Assembly (NCBI RefSeq): GCF_000376225.1
Contig: NZ_AQXL01000116.1
Span: 1 to 64,000, forward strand
Origin: Effusibacillus pohliae DSM 22757
Lineage (GTDB): Bacteria > Bacillota > Bacilli > Tumebacillales > Effusibacillaceae
Reading direction: 5' to 3'
DNA length: 64,000 nt
Part shown: in pieces, positions 42,710-51,961 of the stretch
Layout: each line of letters starts with the position of its first letter
Position numbering within the stretch: position 1 is the stretch's first letter
Notes under the pieces: model-generated
The model's database searches: none
What the model was told of the DNA's origin: nothing
The model's input: only the letters and a program-made list of their open reading frames with translations
Position numbers and translations under genes: made by a program

Positions 42710-43507
42710 ATGGGTGAATCGATCGTAGTCACATCGGGAAAGGGCGGCGTCGGCAAAACATCCACGTCCGCCAATGTTGGAACGGCACTTGCTCTGTCCG
42801 GGAAAAAAGTGTGTCTGGTTGATGCGGACATCGGCCTCCGCAATTTGGACGTGGTGCTGGGGCTTGAGAACCGGATCATTTACGATATCGTCGACGTGGT
42901 CAACGGCTCCTGCCGGCTGGAACAGGCGCTGATCAAGGACAAACGGTTTGAGCATCTGTTTTTGCTGCCGGCCTCGCAAACGAAAGACAAGACGGCGCTG
43001 GTGCCGGAATCGGTGAAACAGATCGTGGCCGAACTGAAGGAAAAATTCGATTTTGTGATCATCGATTGTCCCGCCGGCATTGAACAGGGGTTTCAGCTTG
43101 CGATTGCCGGCGCCGACCGGGCGATCGTCGTGACGACTCCCGAGAATACGGCCGTACGCGATGCCGACCGGGTGATCGGACTGCTGGAAAAGGCGAAAAT
43201 CCACGGCCCAAAGCTTGTCATCAACCGCATCCGGCCGCAAATGGTGCGGCAGGGGGACATGCTGGACATCGATGAGATCGTGGCGATCCTGGCGATCGAT
43301 CTGTTGGGAGTCGTGCCGGATGACGAGTGTGTCATCTCCGGTTCGAATCACGGCGAGCCGGTGGTGCTGAATCCTTCGTCCAAGGCAGCGATCGCCTATC
43401 GGAACATCGCCAGACGGATTTTGGGCGATTCGGTGCCGCTGATGAACCTGTATGACAATCCGGGATTTTTCAGCAAGTTCAAGAAACTGATCGGATTTGG
43501 CCGCTAA
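42710..43507 (+). CDS. minD: Septum site-determining ATPase MinD
   Basis: 265 residues. Deviant Walker A SGKGGVGKTSTSANVG, VDADIGLRNLDVVLGLENRI, IIDCPAGIEQGF. The C-terminus FFSKFKKLIGFGR is the amphipathic membrane-targeting helix. Recruits MinC to the membrane. Confidence 0.96.
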   Translation: MGESIVVTSGKGGVGKTSTSANVGTALALSGKKVCLVDADIGLRNLDVVLGLENRIIYDIVDVVNGSCRLEQALIKDKRFEHLFLLPASQTKDKTALVPESVKQIVAELKEKFDFVIIDCPAGIEQGFQLAIAGADRAIVVTTPENTAVRDADRVIGLLEKAKIHGPKLVINRIRPQMVRQGDMLDIDEIVAILAIDLLGVVPDDECVISGSNHGEPVVLNPSSKAAIAYRNIARRILGDSVPLMNLYDNPGFFSKFKKLIGFGR

Positions 43508-43581
43508 GCGGGGAAGCGGCAGAAACAAAAAATGGCCGAAAAGCAAGCGGTCGGCGGCAACGGGACATACTGGAAACGAGA

Positions 43582-43620
43582 GGGGAATCGGTAGAAACAA
43601 TCTGATTCCCCGTTTGTTTT
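43582..43620 (+). terminator. Terminator between minD and rodA
   Basis: Perfect 8-bp stem GGGGAATC (43582-43589) with GATTCCCC (43604-43611), followed by GTTTGTTTT. Confidence 0.65.
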
Positions 43621-43633
43621 CGGAGGGAACCGC

Positions 43634-44776
43634 ATGATCGAGCGTGCGCCGAACAAACGCATGGAGGACCTGGATGTCCCGATTATCCTGATCGTAGCCG
43701 TGCTGGCCGTCCTCTCGGTGCTGATGGTCTCCAGCGCGTCGCGCGTCAATCTGACGGGCGATCCATCGTATTTTTATATCCGGCAGGCACTGTGGTTTGC
43801 GCTCGGGTTTGCGGCCATGTTTGCGGTGATCCGCTATGACTATGCGGACTACTGCCGGTATTGGAAGTGGTTGTACGGGTTCGGTGTCGGATCGCTGCTG
43901 CTCGTGTTTGCGGTCGGCAGCGTGACGAACGGTGCGCAAAGCTGGTTTCACCTGGGACCGTTCAAGTTCGAACCCGCCGAATTGATGAAAATCATCTTCA
44001 TCCTGTTCCTTGCACAGTTGCTGCAAAACGCAGAACAAATTGGATCATTCCGGCAATTTGCCAAAATTTTGTCGCTTGTGCTGCTGCCGGTCGGATTGGT
44101 GACCCTGCAGCCCGATCTGGGAACGGCGATGATGATGGCTGCGATCGTCTGCGGGATGTTCTGGACGGCAGGCATCGTCCGCCGGCAGATCCTAGTGCTC
44201 GTTTCGCTGGCTGGGGGAACGCTGGCTGCTCTCTGGGCGATCTACCTGTTGCGGAAAGACCTGTTTTTTTCGCTGATCCATCCTTATCAATGGGAGCGGC
44301 TGACGATGTTTCTCCATCCGGATGCCGCGCAAAACGGCGCCGGTTATCAGTTGCACCAGTCGATGCTGGCAATCGGCGCCGGCCAGGTCTGGGGGGAAGG
44401 GCTCTACCGCGGCATTCAGACACAGGGGGCGTGGATTCCGGAGCGGCACACCGACTTTATCTTTGCCGTGATCGGGGAAGAACTCGGCTTTGCCGGAGCC
44501 GGATTGTTGCTTTTCTCCTATTGCTGGCTGCTGCTGCGGATGATCAAAATCGGCCGGGAAGCGCGCGACCCGCAGGGTTCGTTGATCGCCGCCGGGGTGG
44601 TGTCGATGTTTCTCGTCCAAGTGTTTGAAAATGTGGGAATGACGATGTCGCTGACGCCGATCACGGGCATCACGTTGCCGCTGATGTCCTACGGGGGGAG
44701 TTCGATCCTGTCCAGCATGCTGGCGATCGGCCTGGTGCTGAACGTGGGGTACCGGCGGAAGAAAATCAAATTTTAA
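43634..44776 (+). CDS. rodA: RodA, SEDS-family peptidoglycan glycosyltransferase
   Basis: 380 residues, ten membrane helices. SEDS landmarks: FKFEPAELMKIIFILFLA, TLQPDLGTAMMM with the catalytic Asp, IPERHTDFIFAVIGEELGFAG and ITGITLPLMSYGGSSIL. Polymerises glycan strands during elongation with PBP2 encoded 1.8 kb upstream. Confidence 0.93.
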   Translation: MIERAPNKRMEDLDVPIILIVAVLAVLSVLMVSSASRVNLTGDPSYFYIRQALWFALGFAAMFAVIRYDYADYCRYWKWLYGFGVGSLLLVFAVGSVTNGAQSWFHLGPFKFEPAELMKIIFILFLAQLLQNAEQIGSFRQFAKILSLVLLPVGLVTLQPDLGTAMMMAAIVCGMFWTAGIVRRQILVLVSLAGGTLAALWAIYLLRKDLFFSLIHPYQWERLTMFLHPDAAQNGAGYQLHQSMLAIGAGQVWGEGLYRGIQTQGAWIPERHTDFIFAVIGEELGFAGAGLLLFSYCWLLLRMIKIGREARDPQGSLIAAGVVSMFLVQVFENVGMTMSLTPITGITLPLMSYGGSSILSSMLAIGLVLNVGYRRKKIKF

Positions 44777-44779
44777 GCG

Positions 44780-44809
44780 GTCATATCCTAGTCCTACGGC
44801 GAATAGGAT
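44780..44809 (+). promoter_or_regulatory. Sigma-E-like promoter of spoIVFA-spoIVFB
   Basis: GTCATATC (44780-44787), 14-bp spacer, AATAGGAT (44802-44809; 5 of 8 to CATACAAT). The same bases also form an inverted repeat ATATCCTA/TAGGATAT (44783-44790 with 44804-44811). The operon is sigma-E controlled in B. subtilis. Confidence 0.5.
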
Positions 44810-44843
44810 ATATCACGATCGTGTGGACAAAGGGGGTACGACC

Positions 44844-45674
44844 GTGAAACAATCGCCATCTTGGGATGAACAAGAAACCCAATTTCCGCCTCCCTCGCAT
44901 CCCGTGTTTCAAAACCTGCGGGAACAGGACGAACGAACAGGCTACCGCCGGCCGTCATTCAGCCCTTACCGGTTCGCCGGACGGCGGTGGGGAACGCCGG
45001 ATCGGCCCCGCTTCTCCCGCTGGGACGGCCCTTGGTCGGATCGGGCATACAGAGAATATGAACTGGAAGAAACGGAAAGCAACCGCATCGTCGGGCAGGT
45101 GATCGGAGCGGCAGTGCTCGTGCTGGTGACGTATGTGTCCTTCCACTCTTCGCACCCGCTGGCCGAACGCTTCCAACAGATCGCGAAAACGGTGATGACG
45201 CAGGAAACCGATTTTTCGGCTCTGTCCAACTGGATGGCGGCCCATCTCGGCGACGCGAGGCTGGCGCTGCCGGTGTCGGTGCCAGGTGCCAAAACGGTCG
45301 GCGAAGATCTCAACTACGTGGCGCCGCTTGCCAGCTTTAAGCTGATCAGCGGTTTTGACGCAAGCAAGCAGCCGGGCGTGATTCTGCAGACCGCCGCCGG
45401 TTCGGAAGTGAAAACGGTCGCCAAAGGCAAAGTCAAAGCGTATGACAAGAATGAGCAGTACGGGATATATGTGATTGTCGATCACGGCGATGCGGCGGGG
45501 GAAACGCTGTACGGGCACCTCGAGTCGGTCTCGGTGAAACCGGGTGATTGGTTGTATACGGGTCAGGTGATCGGAACCACCGGCAAAAAAGACCCGTCCG
45601 ATTTGTACTTCGCCCATTTTGTCAAAAACAAGCCGGTCGATCCGCAGGACATTTTGGCGCGAGTGGGGCGGTGA
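44844..45674 (+). CDS. spoIVFA: SpoIVFA-like M23/LytM-domain protein, regulator of SpoIVFB
   Basis: 276 residues. A long, Arg/Pro/Ser-rich N-terminus (about 80 residues) precedes one membrane helix (VIGAAVLVLVTYVSF) and an extracellular M23-type domain (LISGFDASKQPGVILQTAAGSEVKTVAKGKVK...YVIVDHG...ETLYGHLESVSVKPGDWL). In Bacillus SpoIVFA holds the protease SpoIVFB inactive until a forespore signal arrives. GTG 44844 is chosen because AAAGGGGG sits just upstream. Confidence 0.88.
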   Translation: MKQSPSWDEQETQFPPPSHPVFQNLREQDERTGYRRPSFSPYRFAGRRWGTPDRPRFSRWDGPWSDRAYREYELEETESNRIVGQVIGAAVLVLVTYVSFHSSHPLAERFQQIAKTVMTQETDFSALSNWMAAHLGDARLALPVSVPGAKTVGEDLNYVAPLASFKLISGFDASKQPGVILQTAAGSEVKTVAKGKVKAYDKNEQYGIYVIVDHGDAAGETLYGHLESVSVKPGDWLYTGQVIGTTGKKDPSDLYFAHFVKNKPVDPQDILARVGR

Positions 45675-45676
45675 TC

Positions 45677-46558
45677 GTGGAAAAACGGCCGGTGAAGGGG
45701 ATGAAATGGAAGCTTCATCCTCTTTTTGTTCTGCTGCTGGTTGCTTCCGCCTGGACTCCCTATTTCCGGGAGATACTGCTGCTGTTTGGCACCGTGCTGC
45801 TGCACGAATTGGGGCATGTGACCGCCGCCCTGTTTTACGGGTACCGGGTGAAGGAACTGGAACTGCTGCCGTTTGGCGGGGTTGCCCGACTGGAACACGG
45901 ATCGATGGGATGGCGGCCGCGGCACGAAACGATCATCGCGATCGCCGGGCCGTTTGTCAATTTTCTGCTACTGATGCTGGCCATCTCTTTGCACGGATCC
46001 GATTTGCTGCCGGACGAGGTTGCGGCCGATTTGATCGAAATCAATCTGTCACTTGCATTTTTCAATCTGCTGCCTGCGCTACCGCTCGACGGAGGCCGGA
46101 TTTTGCGGGCGGCGTATGCACGCTCCCTCGGATTTCAGAGGGCGACGGGGGTGGCGATCGGTATGGCGTTTCTGCTTTCAACCGTTTTGATGGCTGCCGG
46201 GTTGTTGGCGTTGTTGGCCGGGTTTGTGCAAGTGGGGATGGTCACGCTCGGCGTGTTTTTGTTCGTCTCCGCTTGGCAGTTGCGCCGTCAGATGTACTAT
46301 GATACAGTCCGGTTTCTCGATACGAAACGGCGGCAACGATTCGATCGCCCGCTGCCTGTCCGCTCACTCGCCGCCGCGGCCGACACTCCCTTGATGCAGG
46401 TGCTCACGCAGTTTGCGCCGGATGCTTACCACGTGGTGTACGTGCGGGATGAAAAGCGGCAAACGCTGCGCATCCTGATCGAGGAAGAGCTGCTGGACGC
46501 CGCCATGAAACCGGGTGGAGTCCGCATGCCGCTCGGCCGATTGTTTGCTGAACCGTGA
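45677..46558 (+). CDS. spoIVFB: SpoIVFB-like site-2 metalloprotease, sigma-K processing
   Basis: 293 residues, about six membrane segments. HELGH in TVLLHELGHVTAALFYG is the zinc site and LPALPLDGGRILRA supplies the third ligand region. A C-terminal CBS-like tail follows (DTPLMQVLTQFAPDAYHVVYV). SpoIVFB cleaves pro-sigma-K in the mother cell. GTG 45677 or GTG 45671 may be the start; both lie at the end of spoIVFA. Confidence 0.93.
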   Translation: MEKRPVKGMKWKLHPLFVLLLVASAWTPYFREILLLFGTVLLHELGHVTAALFYGYRVKELELLPFGGVARLEHGSMGWRPRHETIIAIAGPFVNFLLLMLAISLHGSDLLPDEVAADLIEINLSLAFFNLLPALPLDGGRILRAAYARSLGFQRATGVAIGMAFLLSTVLMAAGLLALLAGFVQVGMVTLGVFLFVSAWQLRRQMYYDTVRFLDTKRRQRFDRPLPVRSLAAAADTPLMQVLTQFAPDAYHVVYVRDEKRQTLRILIEEELLDAAMKPGGVRMPLGRLFAEP

Positions 46559-46650
46559 ACGCGGGCGGCTCCGGCCCCTTGCCAGAATCACGGAAAATGT
46601 GTTACGGTTAACTATACAGGGTTTTCCGGATCTCGAGGAGGGAAGTCGGA

Positions 46651-47337
46651 ATGGCCAGTTTATGTGCGGCTTGTGAATTGAGGGAATATGATCTGTTTCG
46701 GGGTGTCGAACAAACGGAACTGGAGCAGCTTGGAAAAGGCAGTCAACCGACTGTTGTGCCGAAGCGAAATTATATTTTTACGCCGGATGAGCCAAGTAAC
46801 TCGGTGTATCTCTTAAAAAGCGGCCGCGTACGGATTTCCCGGCTGTCCGACACGGGCAAGCATTTCACGCTGGTGATCCTGGAGCCGGGGGCGATTTTCG
46901 GCGAGAGCGCCATCTTCGGCGATCAACCGCGCAAGTATTATGCGGAAGCGCTCGACGATGCCCATATCTGCAAAATCGACAAGCTCGAATTCGAAAAAAT
47001 CATCGCGCGCAATCCGATGGTTTCGCTGCGGCTGGCGCAAATCGTCGAGCGGCGGCTGGAAGAAGCGCAGGAACAAATGGAGAATCTCGTGTTCTACGAC
47101 GTGCAAACGCGGCTCGCCCGGCTTCTGTTGAAGCTGGCCGATCTGCACGGCGAGCGGGTTCCGGGCGGCGTCAAAATCGGCATCCGGCTGACACACGAGG
47201 ATCTCGCCAGCCTGATCGGATCGACGCGGGAGACGACCAGCAAAATTTTGAATGAGTTCAAGGCGGCCGGACACATTGCGGTGGTTAAACGGCACATTGT
47301 CTTGCTCGACCAAAAAGCGCTTGCCGATATGCAATAA
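46651..47337 (+). CDS. Crp/Fnr-family transcriptional regulator
   Basis: 228 residues. Cyclic-nucleotide-type beta roll (YIFTPDEPSNSVYLLKSGRVRISRLSDTGKHFTLVILEPGAIFGESAIFG), dimer helix, and C-terminal helix-turn-helix (LTHEDLASLIGSTRETTSKILNEFKAAG). Two N-terminal cysteines (CAAC at residues 5-8) are present but not the four-Cys Fnr cluster. Effector not determinable. Stands alone with a strong terminator. Confidence 0.9.
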   Translation: MASLCAACELREYDLFRGVEQTELEQLGKGSQPTVVPKRNYIFTPDEPSNSVYLLKSGRVRISRLSDTGKHFTLVILEPGAIFGESAIFGDQPRKYYAEALDDAHICKIDKLEFEKIIARNPMVSLRLAQIVERRLEEAQEQMENLVFYDVQTRLARLLLKLADLHGERVPGGVKIGIRLTHEDLASLIGSTRETTSKILNEFKAAGHIAVVKRHIVLLDQKALADMQ

Positions 47338-47356
47338 ACAATAGAAGCAGGGAGAT

Positions 47357-47392
47357 CGCAGACATTCGCGGATTGGGTGTCTGCGTTTTTTT
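47357..47392 (+). terminator. Terminator of the Crp/Fnr gene
   Basis: Perfect 8-bp stem CGCAGACA (47357-47364) with TGTCTGCG (47378-47385), followed by seven T. Confidence 0.8.
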
Positions 47393-47507
47393 ATACTTGC
47401 GGCAAGGGGCGCTTCCCCGACAGTGAAGCAAGCAGGAATTTCAGACGATTTCAACGAATTATTGACGCAAATCGGGACGCGGGATGTTTCCTGAGGGAGG
47501 GAGAGGT

Positions 47508-48314
47508 ATGCAGGAACTGCATTTTCAGAAGCGGCTGCCGGAGGATCAGGTGCGGGCCGCCATCCTGCTGGTGCATGGAGCGGGGGAGCACAGCGGCCGT
47601 TACCAGCATGTCATCGACTGGTTTGGCGAGCGGCAGCTGGCGGTGTTTGCCGGCGATCTGCCGGGGTTCGGCCGGTCGCCGGGCAGGCGGGGCCACATTG
47701 CGGCATTTGCCGAGTATGTGGAGACGGTTCGCGGTTGGCTGACGGAAGCGAAACAGTCAGTTGGCGAGGCGCCGATTTTTGTACTGGGGCATTCGATGGG
47801 TGGACTGGTCACGGTGCGGTTGCTGCAGCAGACCGACGCGAGCGGGCTACCGCTTCATGGAGTGATTCTGACGTCGCCCTGCCTGCGGCTGAAAATGCAG
47901 GTTCCTGCCTGGAAACGAAAGATGGCGAGCGTCCTCAATCGGCTCGTGCCCGGTTTTCGCCTGCCGAACGGGATTGCACCGGCGGACGTTTCCCGTTCCC
48001 CCCAGATCGTGCAAAGCTATGCGGCAGATCCGTATAACGAGCGGCGTGTTTCCGTCCGCTGGTATAACGAATTGCAAGATGCCATGCAGTCAGCGTCGGT
48101 CGAAGCGGGAAAAATCCGGCATCCGCTGCTGCTATTGCAGGCGGGTGCGGACCGGCTGGTAGATCCGGAGGCGGCGATTCCGTTTTTTGAAAAATTGGCC
48201 TCACGGGATAAACAATTCAAGATCTACCCCGGCTGCTACCACGAACTGTTGAATGAACCGGAAAGGGAACAGGTGTTGGCCGACATCCTCGAGTGGATCG
48301 ACACCAGGATCTAG
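47508..48314 (+). CDS. Alpha/beta hydrolase, monoacylglycerol lipase / lysophospholipase type
   Basis: 268 residues from ATG 47508 behind GGGAGGGAGAGG. AAILLVHGAGEHSGRYQHVI is the oxyanion region, VLGHSMGGLVT the nucleophile elbow (GHSMG), LLLLQAGADRLVDPEAA the Asp and YPGCYHELLNEPER the His region: a full catalytic triad in the Hydrolase_4/PldB pattern. Probably cytoplasmic, cleaving monoacylglycerols or lysophospholipids. Confidence 0.88.
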   Translation: MQELHFQKRLPEDQVRAAILLVHGAGEHSGRYQHVIDWFGERQLAVFAGDLPGFGRSPGRRGHIAAFAEYVETVRGWLTEAKQSVGEAPIFVLGHSMGGLVTVRLLQQTDASGLPLHGVILTSPCLRLKMQVPAWKRKMASVLNRLVPGFRLPNGIAPADVSRSPQIVQSYAADPYNERRVSVRWYNELQDAMQSASVEAGKIRHPLLLLQAGADRLVDPEAAIPFFEKLASRDKQFKIYPGCYHELLNEPEREQVLADILEWIDTRI

Positions 48315-48405
48315 CGATATTGTTTCCCGCCCGTCCGGCCGGAAAACATTTCCGGGGCAGCTTCATACACTGCAAAGAGACGCCTTTGCAAAAGGGGGCT
48401 GTTCC

Positions 48406-48705
48406 ATGTCGACCTATATCTGGATTGCAGCGGTGAGCGGCTTGATCTTGCATCTGCTGCTCTCGACCGCCCGCATCTACCGCAGGCTGATTTTCGAACT
48501 GTTGCCGCAGGCGGCTGAGGAGCACCGGCATACCATGCAGTTCGACCTGATTGGCTCATTGATTGAGAGGCGGCTGTGGCGGCTCGCATTGGTGCTGCCG
48601 ATCGCTTTCCTATGCACGTTTGTCTTGCTGCCGTACGATTTGCTGAAAGGGTGGCATTGGATCGAAGTGCGGATTTTGCGCCTGTTGGAAAGGCGCACGT
48701 CATAG
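48406..48705 (+). CDS. Small membrane protein, 99 residues
   Basis: ATG at 48406 behind AAAGGGGG. Two hydrophobic segments: near the N-terminus (YIWIAAVSGLILHLLLS) and about 60-78 (LALVLPIAFLCTFVLLPYDLL); the rest is Arg-rich. No family recognised. It lies 90 bp after the lipase gene and may share its transcript. Confidence 0.65.
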   Translation: MSTYIWIAAVSGLILHLLLSTARIYRRLIFELLPQAAEEHRHTMQFDLIGSLIERRLWRLALVLPIAFLCTFVLLPYDLLKGWHWIEVRILRLLERRTS

Positions 48706-48775
48706 TCCCATCCAGAGGTGGCGCGGTTCACCAACAGGGGCAGTCGGTGCAGGCCGGCTGACCATTTTTTTGCGA

Positions 48776-48804
48776 TTGACAAGCAGGCGCGGCAGGGGTA
48801 GATT
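48776..48804 (+). promoter_or_regulatory. Promoter of the RND efflux gene
   Basis: TTGACA (48776-48781), 17 bp, TAGATT (48799-48804), about 38 bp upstream of the start codon. Confidence 0.7.
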
Positions 48805-48842
48805 GGGTATCGTTCAGGAGGTTAGGCGGAAGGGGAATAGCC

Positions 48843-51800
48843 ATGTCGTTTGTGTCGCGCTTCAGTGTAAAAAATCAGGTTGCAATCCTGATCCTGGTTG
48901 TTCTGGTCACGTTTGGCGGGGTCTACTCGGCCACCAGGTTCAAGCAAGAATCGATGCCGGATATTTCGATCCCTTACCTGTTTGTGACAACCGTATATGC
49001 TGGGGCGACGCCGCCAGAGGTGTTGCACCAGGTGACGCTGCCGCTGGAGAACGCATTGAAGAACGTCGAAGGTGTGAAGGCGATCAGTTCCAGTTCGGCC
49101 AACAATATCGCTGCGATTACGCTCGAATTCCCGTTTAGTGTGAACATTGCCGAGGCCAAGCGGAAAGTGGAAGAAGCGCTGAACAGCGTGCAACTCCCGT
49201 CGGACGCGGAAAAACCGAAGGTCACCAAAATTTCGTTCGACAGCGGCCCGATAATGTATACGGCTGTCTCGGCAAAAGAAGGGACATCGGAATCGGAACT
49301 CCAGAACATCGTGAAAAATCAGATCGTGCCCGCCCTGCAGGGAATCGAAGGCGTCGGCAAGGTGGAGACGCTTGGCCTGCAAGCGGACAACGTGTATATC
49401 AAGCTGGATCCGGCCAGGATGGCCGAAAAGAAAGTGTCGTTTCAGCAAGTGAGCCAGGTGCTGCAGGCGATGAACCTGACGATTCCGCTGGGCGAAGCGA
49501 CCTTTAATAAAGTCCGGGAACCGGTCCAACTGACCGGTCGCGTACAATCGCTTGACGAACTGAAAAATCTGTTGATCACCCCCACCCAGGTGAAACTGCA
49601 GGAGATCGCGGAAGTCAAAAAAGGGTCGGAGCAGCGCGACACCATCTCACACGTGCAAGGACATCCGAGCATTGCGATCAACGTGGTGAAAAACAGCGAC
49701 GCGAACACGGTGGAAGTGTCCGAACGCGTGATGGAGCAGTTGCAGAAATATACGAAAGACAGCAGCAAAGTGCAGCTGGACGTGATTTACGACGCATCGA
49801 ATGATGTGAAAAAATCGGTCGCCGGCATGGCGCGGGAAGGGCTGTTGGGAGCGCTGTTTGCCTCGCTCCTGATTCTCTTGTTCCTGCGCAACCCGCGGGC
49901 GACAGTGATTGCGATCGTCTCGATTCCGCTGTCGATTTTTGTGGCGATGTCGCTGCTCAAATATTTTACCAACATCACGCTGAACATCATGACGCTCGGC
50001 GGGATAGCGGTCGCTGTTGGGCGGGTGGTGGACGACAGCATCGTCGTGATCGAAAACATCGTCCGCCGTTTGCAAGGGGAGACGGCTTCGAAAGAGCTGA
50101 TCCTCGACGCGACAAAGGAAGTCGGCAAGGCGATCACCTCTTCGACGATTACGACGGTCGCCGTGTTTGCGCCGCTGGGGTTGCTGGACGGAATGGTCGG
50201 CAAGATTTTTGCTCCGTTCGCGCTGACGGTCGTATTTTCGCTGCTGGCGTCATTGCTGGTTGCCGTCACGGTGGTGCCGATGCTGGCGTCGCTGCTGATG
50301 CGGCGCAGGTTGCCGAAGCATCGGGTGCAAAGCGGATTGAGCCGCGGGTATCGCAAGTTGTTGAACTGGTCGCTGAACCACAAATCGGTCGTGCTGCTGG
50401 TGTCCGCGCTGGTCCTGGCGGGGAGCTATCCGCTGGCACTGCTGGCCGGCTTCACCTTCATCCCGGAGCAAAAAGAAAAGTTTGTCCGGATGACGCTGAC
50501 CATGCCGAAAGGAACGGAAGTGGCCGCGGTCGACGAGAAAGTGCGGGAACTGGACCAGAAACTGCGCGAGTCGGGCAAAGTCAGGCTGTCGCAAGTAACG
50601 TCAGGCAGTCCCAGGGGAGAATTCAACCCGTTGACGATGTCGGCCGGAAAAAGCAACGAGGCGAGCTGGATCGTCAGCCTCGATCCGAATACGGATGTGG
50701 TGGCGTTTATCGAAGAAATGAAAGAGAAACTGCATCCGGGCGTGCCCGGAGCAACGCTTGATATCCAGCAAATGCAGGGAGGGCCGGGCGGCAGCGGCGT
50801 GTACATCATCGTAACGGGCCATTCGATAAACGACATTCGGGAAGCGACCAAGACGATCACCGACATGGTGAAGCGGGTCAAAGGCACCGACAACGTGCGC
50901 AATACGTTGGTTGACGAAACCAGTAGCGTGGAGATTCGCATCCGCCCCGGCGACGCCTTGAAACACGGGCTGACGACTGCGCAGGCTGCCGGCATGCTGC
51001 GCCCCTTCCTGGCGGAGCAGAAGATCGGAAAAATCGGTGACGGCAAACAGATGGACGAAATCTACCTGTCTCTGCAGGGCAACCCGCTCCGATCGGCGGC
51101 GGATATTGAAAATTTGCCGGTTCCGACGCCGGCCGGCACAGTGGTTAGGGTAAAAGACATAGCGGATGTGAAAGAGGTGCGGCAACCGGCTGTCCTGCAA
51201 CTTCGAAACGGTCAAGAATACTCGACTGTGACGGGCAATATCATCGACAAGAACGAGGGGAAAGTCAATCGGGAACTGACCGCCGCCTTGCAATCGCTGA
51301 AACTTCCGGCCGGCGTGCAGTATGAGATCGCAGGCAGCAACAAAGAGATGCAAGACATGTGGCACGACATGGGGATGGCGATCCTGGTTGCGATCGGCAT
51401 GGTCTACGTGGTGATGGTGGTTACGTTCGGGGAAGGAAGAGCACCGTTTGCCATCCTTTTCTCCCTGCCGTTTGCCGCTGTCGGCGCGTTGACGGGTACG
51501 GTGCTGGCCAAACAGCCGATTTCGGTGGCCAGTTTGATCGGCATGCTGATGCTGATCGGCATCGTCGTAACGAACGCGATCGTTCTGGTTGACCGGGTGC
51601 AGCAACAACGGGAAAACGGAATGACCATCCGGGAAGCGTTGTTGGAAGCCGGCGGCACCCGTTTGCGGCCGATTTTGATGACGGCGATCGCTACCATCTG
51701 TGCGCTGCTGCCGCTCGCGTTCGGCTTTGAGGAAGGTGCCCTGATTTCAAAAGGGTTGGCGGTCGTGGTGATCGGCGGTCTCCTGTCGTCCACGTTGCTG

Positions 51801-51920
51801 ACGCTGGTCATCGTTCCGATCATGTATGAAATCACCCACCGCCGCACAGTCCGCCGGGAACTGCTGGCAGCGAGGCGTTTTCCGAAGGACACAGAGCTGA
51901 CCGATTCGCGAAGCTTGTAA
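48843..51920 (+). CDS. swrC: RND-family efflux transporter, SwrC/AcrB type
   Basis: 1025 residues with 12 membrane segments and two large extracytoplasmic loops (AcrB/HAE1 fold). N-terminal FSVKNQVAILILVVLVTFGGVY; TM4 proton-relay motif VGRVVDDSIVVIENI; second half IGMLMLIGIVVTNAIVLVDRVQQQR. Gram-positive relatives include SwrC (YerP), needed for surfactin tolerance and swarming. No membrane-fusion or outer-membrane partner is encoded nearby, as expected in Gram-positives. The symbol is by similarity only. Confidence 0.9.
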   Translation: MSFVSRFSVKNQVAILILVVLVTFGGVYSATRFKQESMPDISIPYLFVTTVYAGATPPEVLHQVTLPLENALKNVEGVKAISSSSANNIAAITLEFPFSVNIAEAKRKVEEALNSVQLPSDAEKPKVTKISFDSGPIMYTAVSAKEGTSESELQNIVKNQIVPALQGIEGVGKVETLGLQADNVYIKLDPARMAEKKVSFQQVSQVLQAMNLTIPLGEATFNKVREPVQLTGRVQSLDELKNLLITPTQVKLQEIAEVKKGSEQRDTISHVQGHPSIAINVVKNSDANTVEVSERVMEQLQKYTKDSSKVQLDVIYDASNDVKKSVAGMAREGLLGALFASLLILLFLRNPRATVIAIVSIPLSIFVAMSLLKYFTNITLNIMTLGGIAVAVGRVVDDSIVVIENIVRRLQGETASKELILDATKEVGKAITSSTITTVAVFAPLGLLDGMVGKIFAPFALTVVFSLLASLLVAVTVVPMLASLLMRRRLPKHRVQSGLSRGYRKLLNWSLNHKSVVLLVSALVLAGSYPLALLAGFTFIPEQKEKFVRMTLTMPKGTEVAAVDEKVRELDQKLRESGKVRLSQVTSGSPRGEFNPLTMSAGKSNEASWIVSLDPNTDVVAFIEEMKEKLHPGVPGATLDIQQMQGGPGGSGVYIIVTGHSINDIREATKTITDMVKRVKGTDNVRNTLVDETSSVEIRIRPGDALKHGLTTAQAAGMLRPFLAEQKIGKIGDGKQMDEIYLSLQGNPLRSAADIENLPVPTPAGTVVRVKDIADVKEVRQPAVLQLRNGQEYSTVTGNIIDKNEGKVNRELTAALQSLKLPAGVQYEIAGSNKEMQDMWHDMGMAILVAIGMVYVVMVVTFGEGRAPFAILFSLPFAAVGALTGTVLAKQPISVASLIGMLMLIGIVVTNAIVLVDRVQQQRENGMTIREALLEAGGTRLRPILMTAIATICALLPLAFGFEEGALISKGLAVVVIGGLLSSTLLTLVIVPIMYEITHRRTVRRELLAARRFPKDTELTDSRSL

Positions 51921-51960
51921 AAAAGTGACATGCCTGTATGCAGCGGCATGTCACTTTTTT
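51919..51960. terminator. Bidirectional terminator between RND pump and subtilase
   Basis: Perfect 16-bp inverted repeat AAAAAAGTGACATGCC (51919-51934) / GGCATGTCACTTTTTT (51945-51960), which terminates both converging genes. Confidence 0.85.
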
Positions 51961-51961
51961 C

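Noticed and set aside
42674-44038. Minus-strand frame of 454 codons opposite minD and rodA
   Set aside because: Same shadow composition, fully opposite conserved genes.
50000-50060. Arg in the TM4 motif VGRVVDD of the RND pump, where many Gram-negative pumps have Leu
   Set aside because: The two proton-relay aspartates are intact and, as far as I recall, Gram-positive SwrC-type pumps commonly have this residue.
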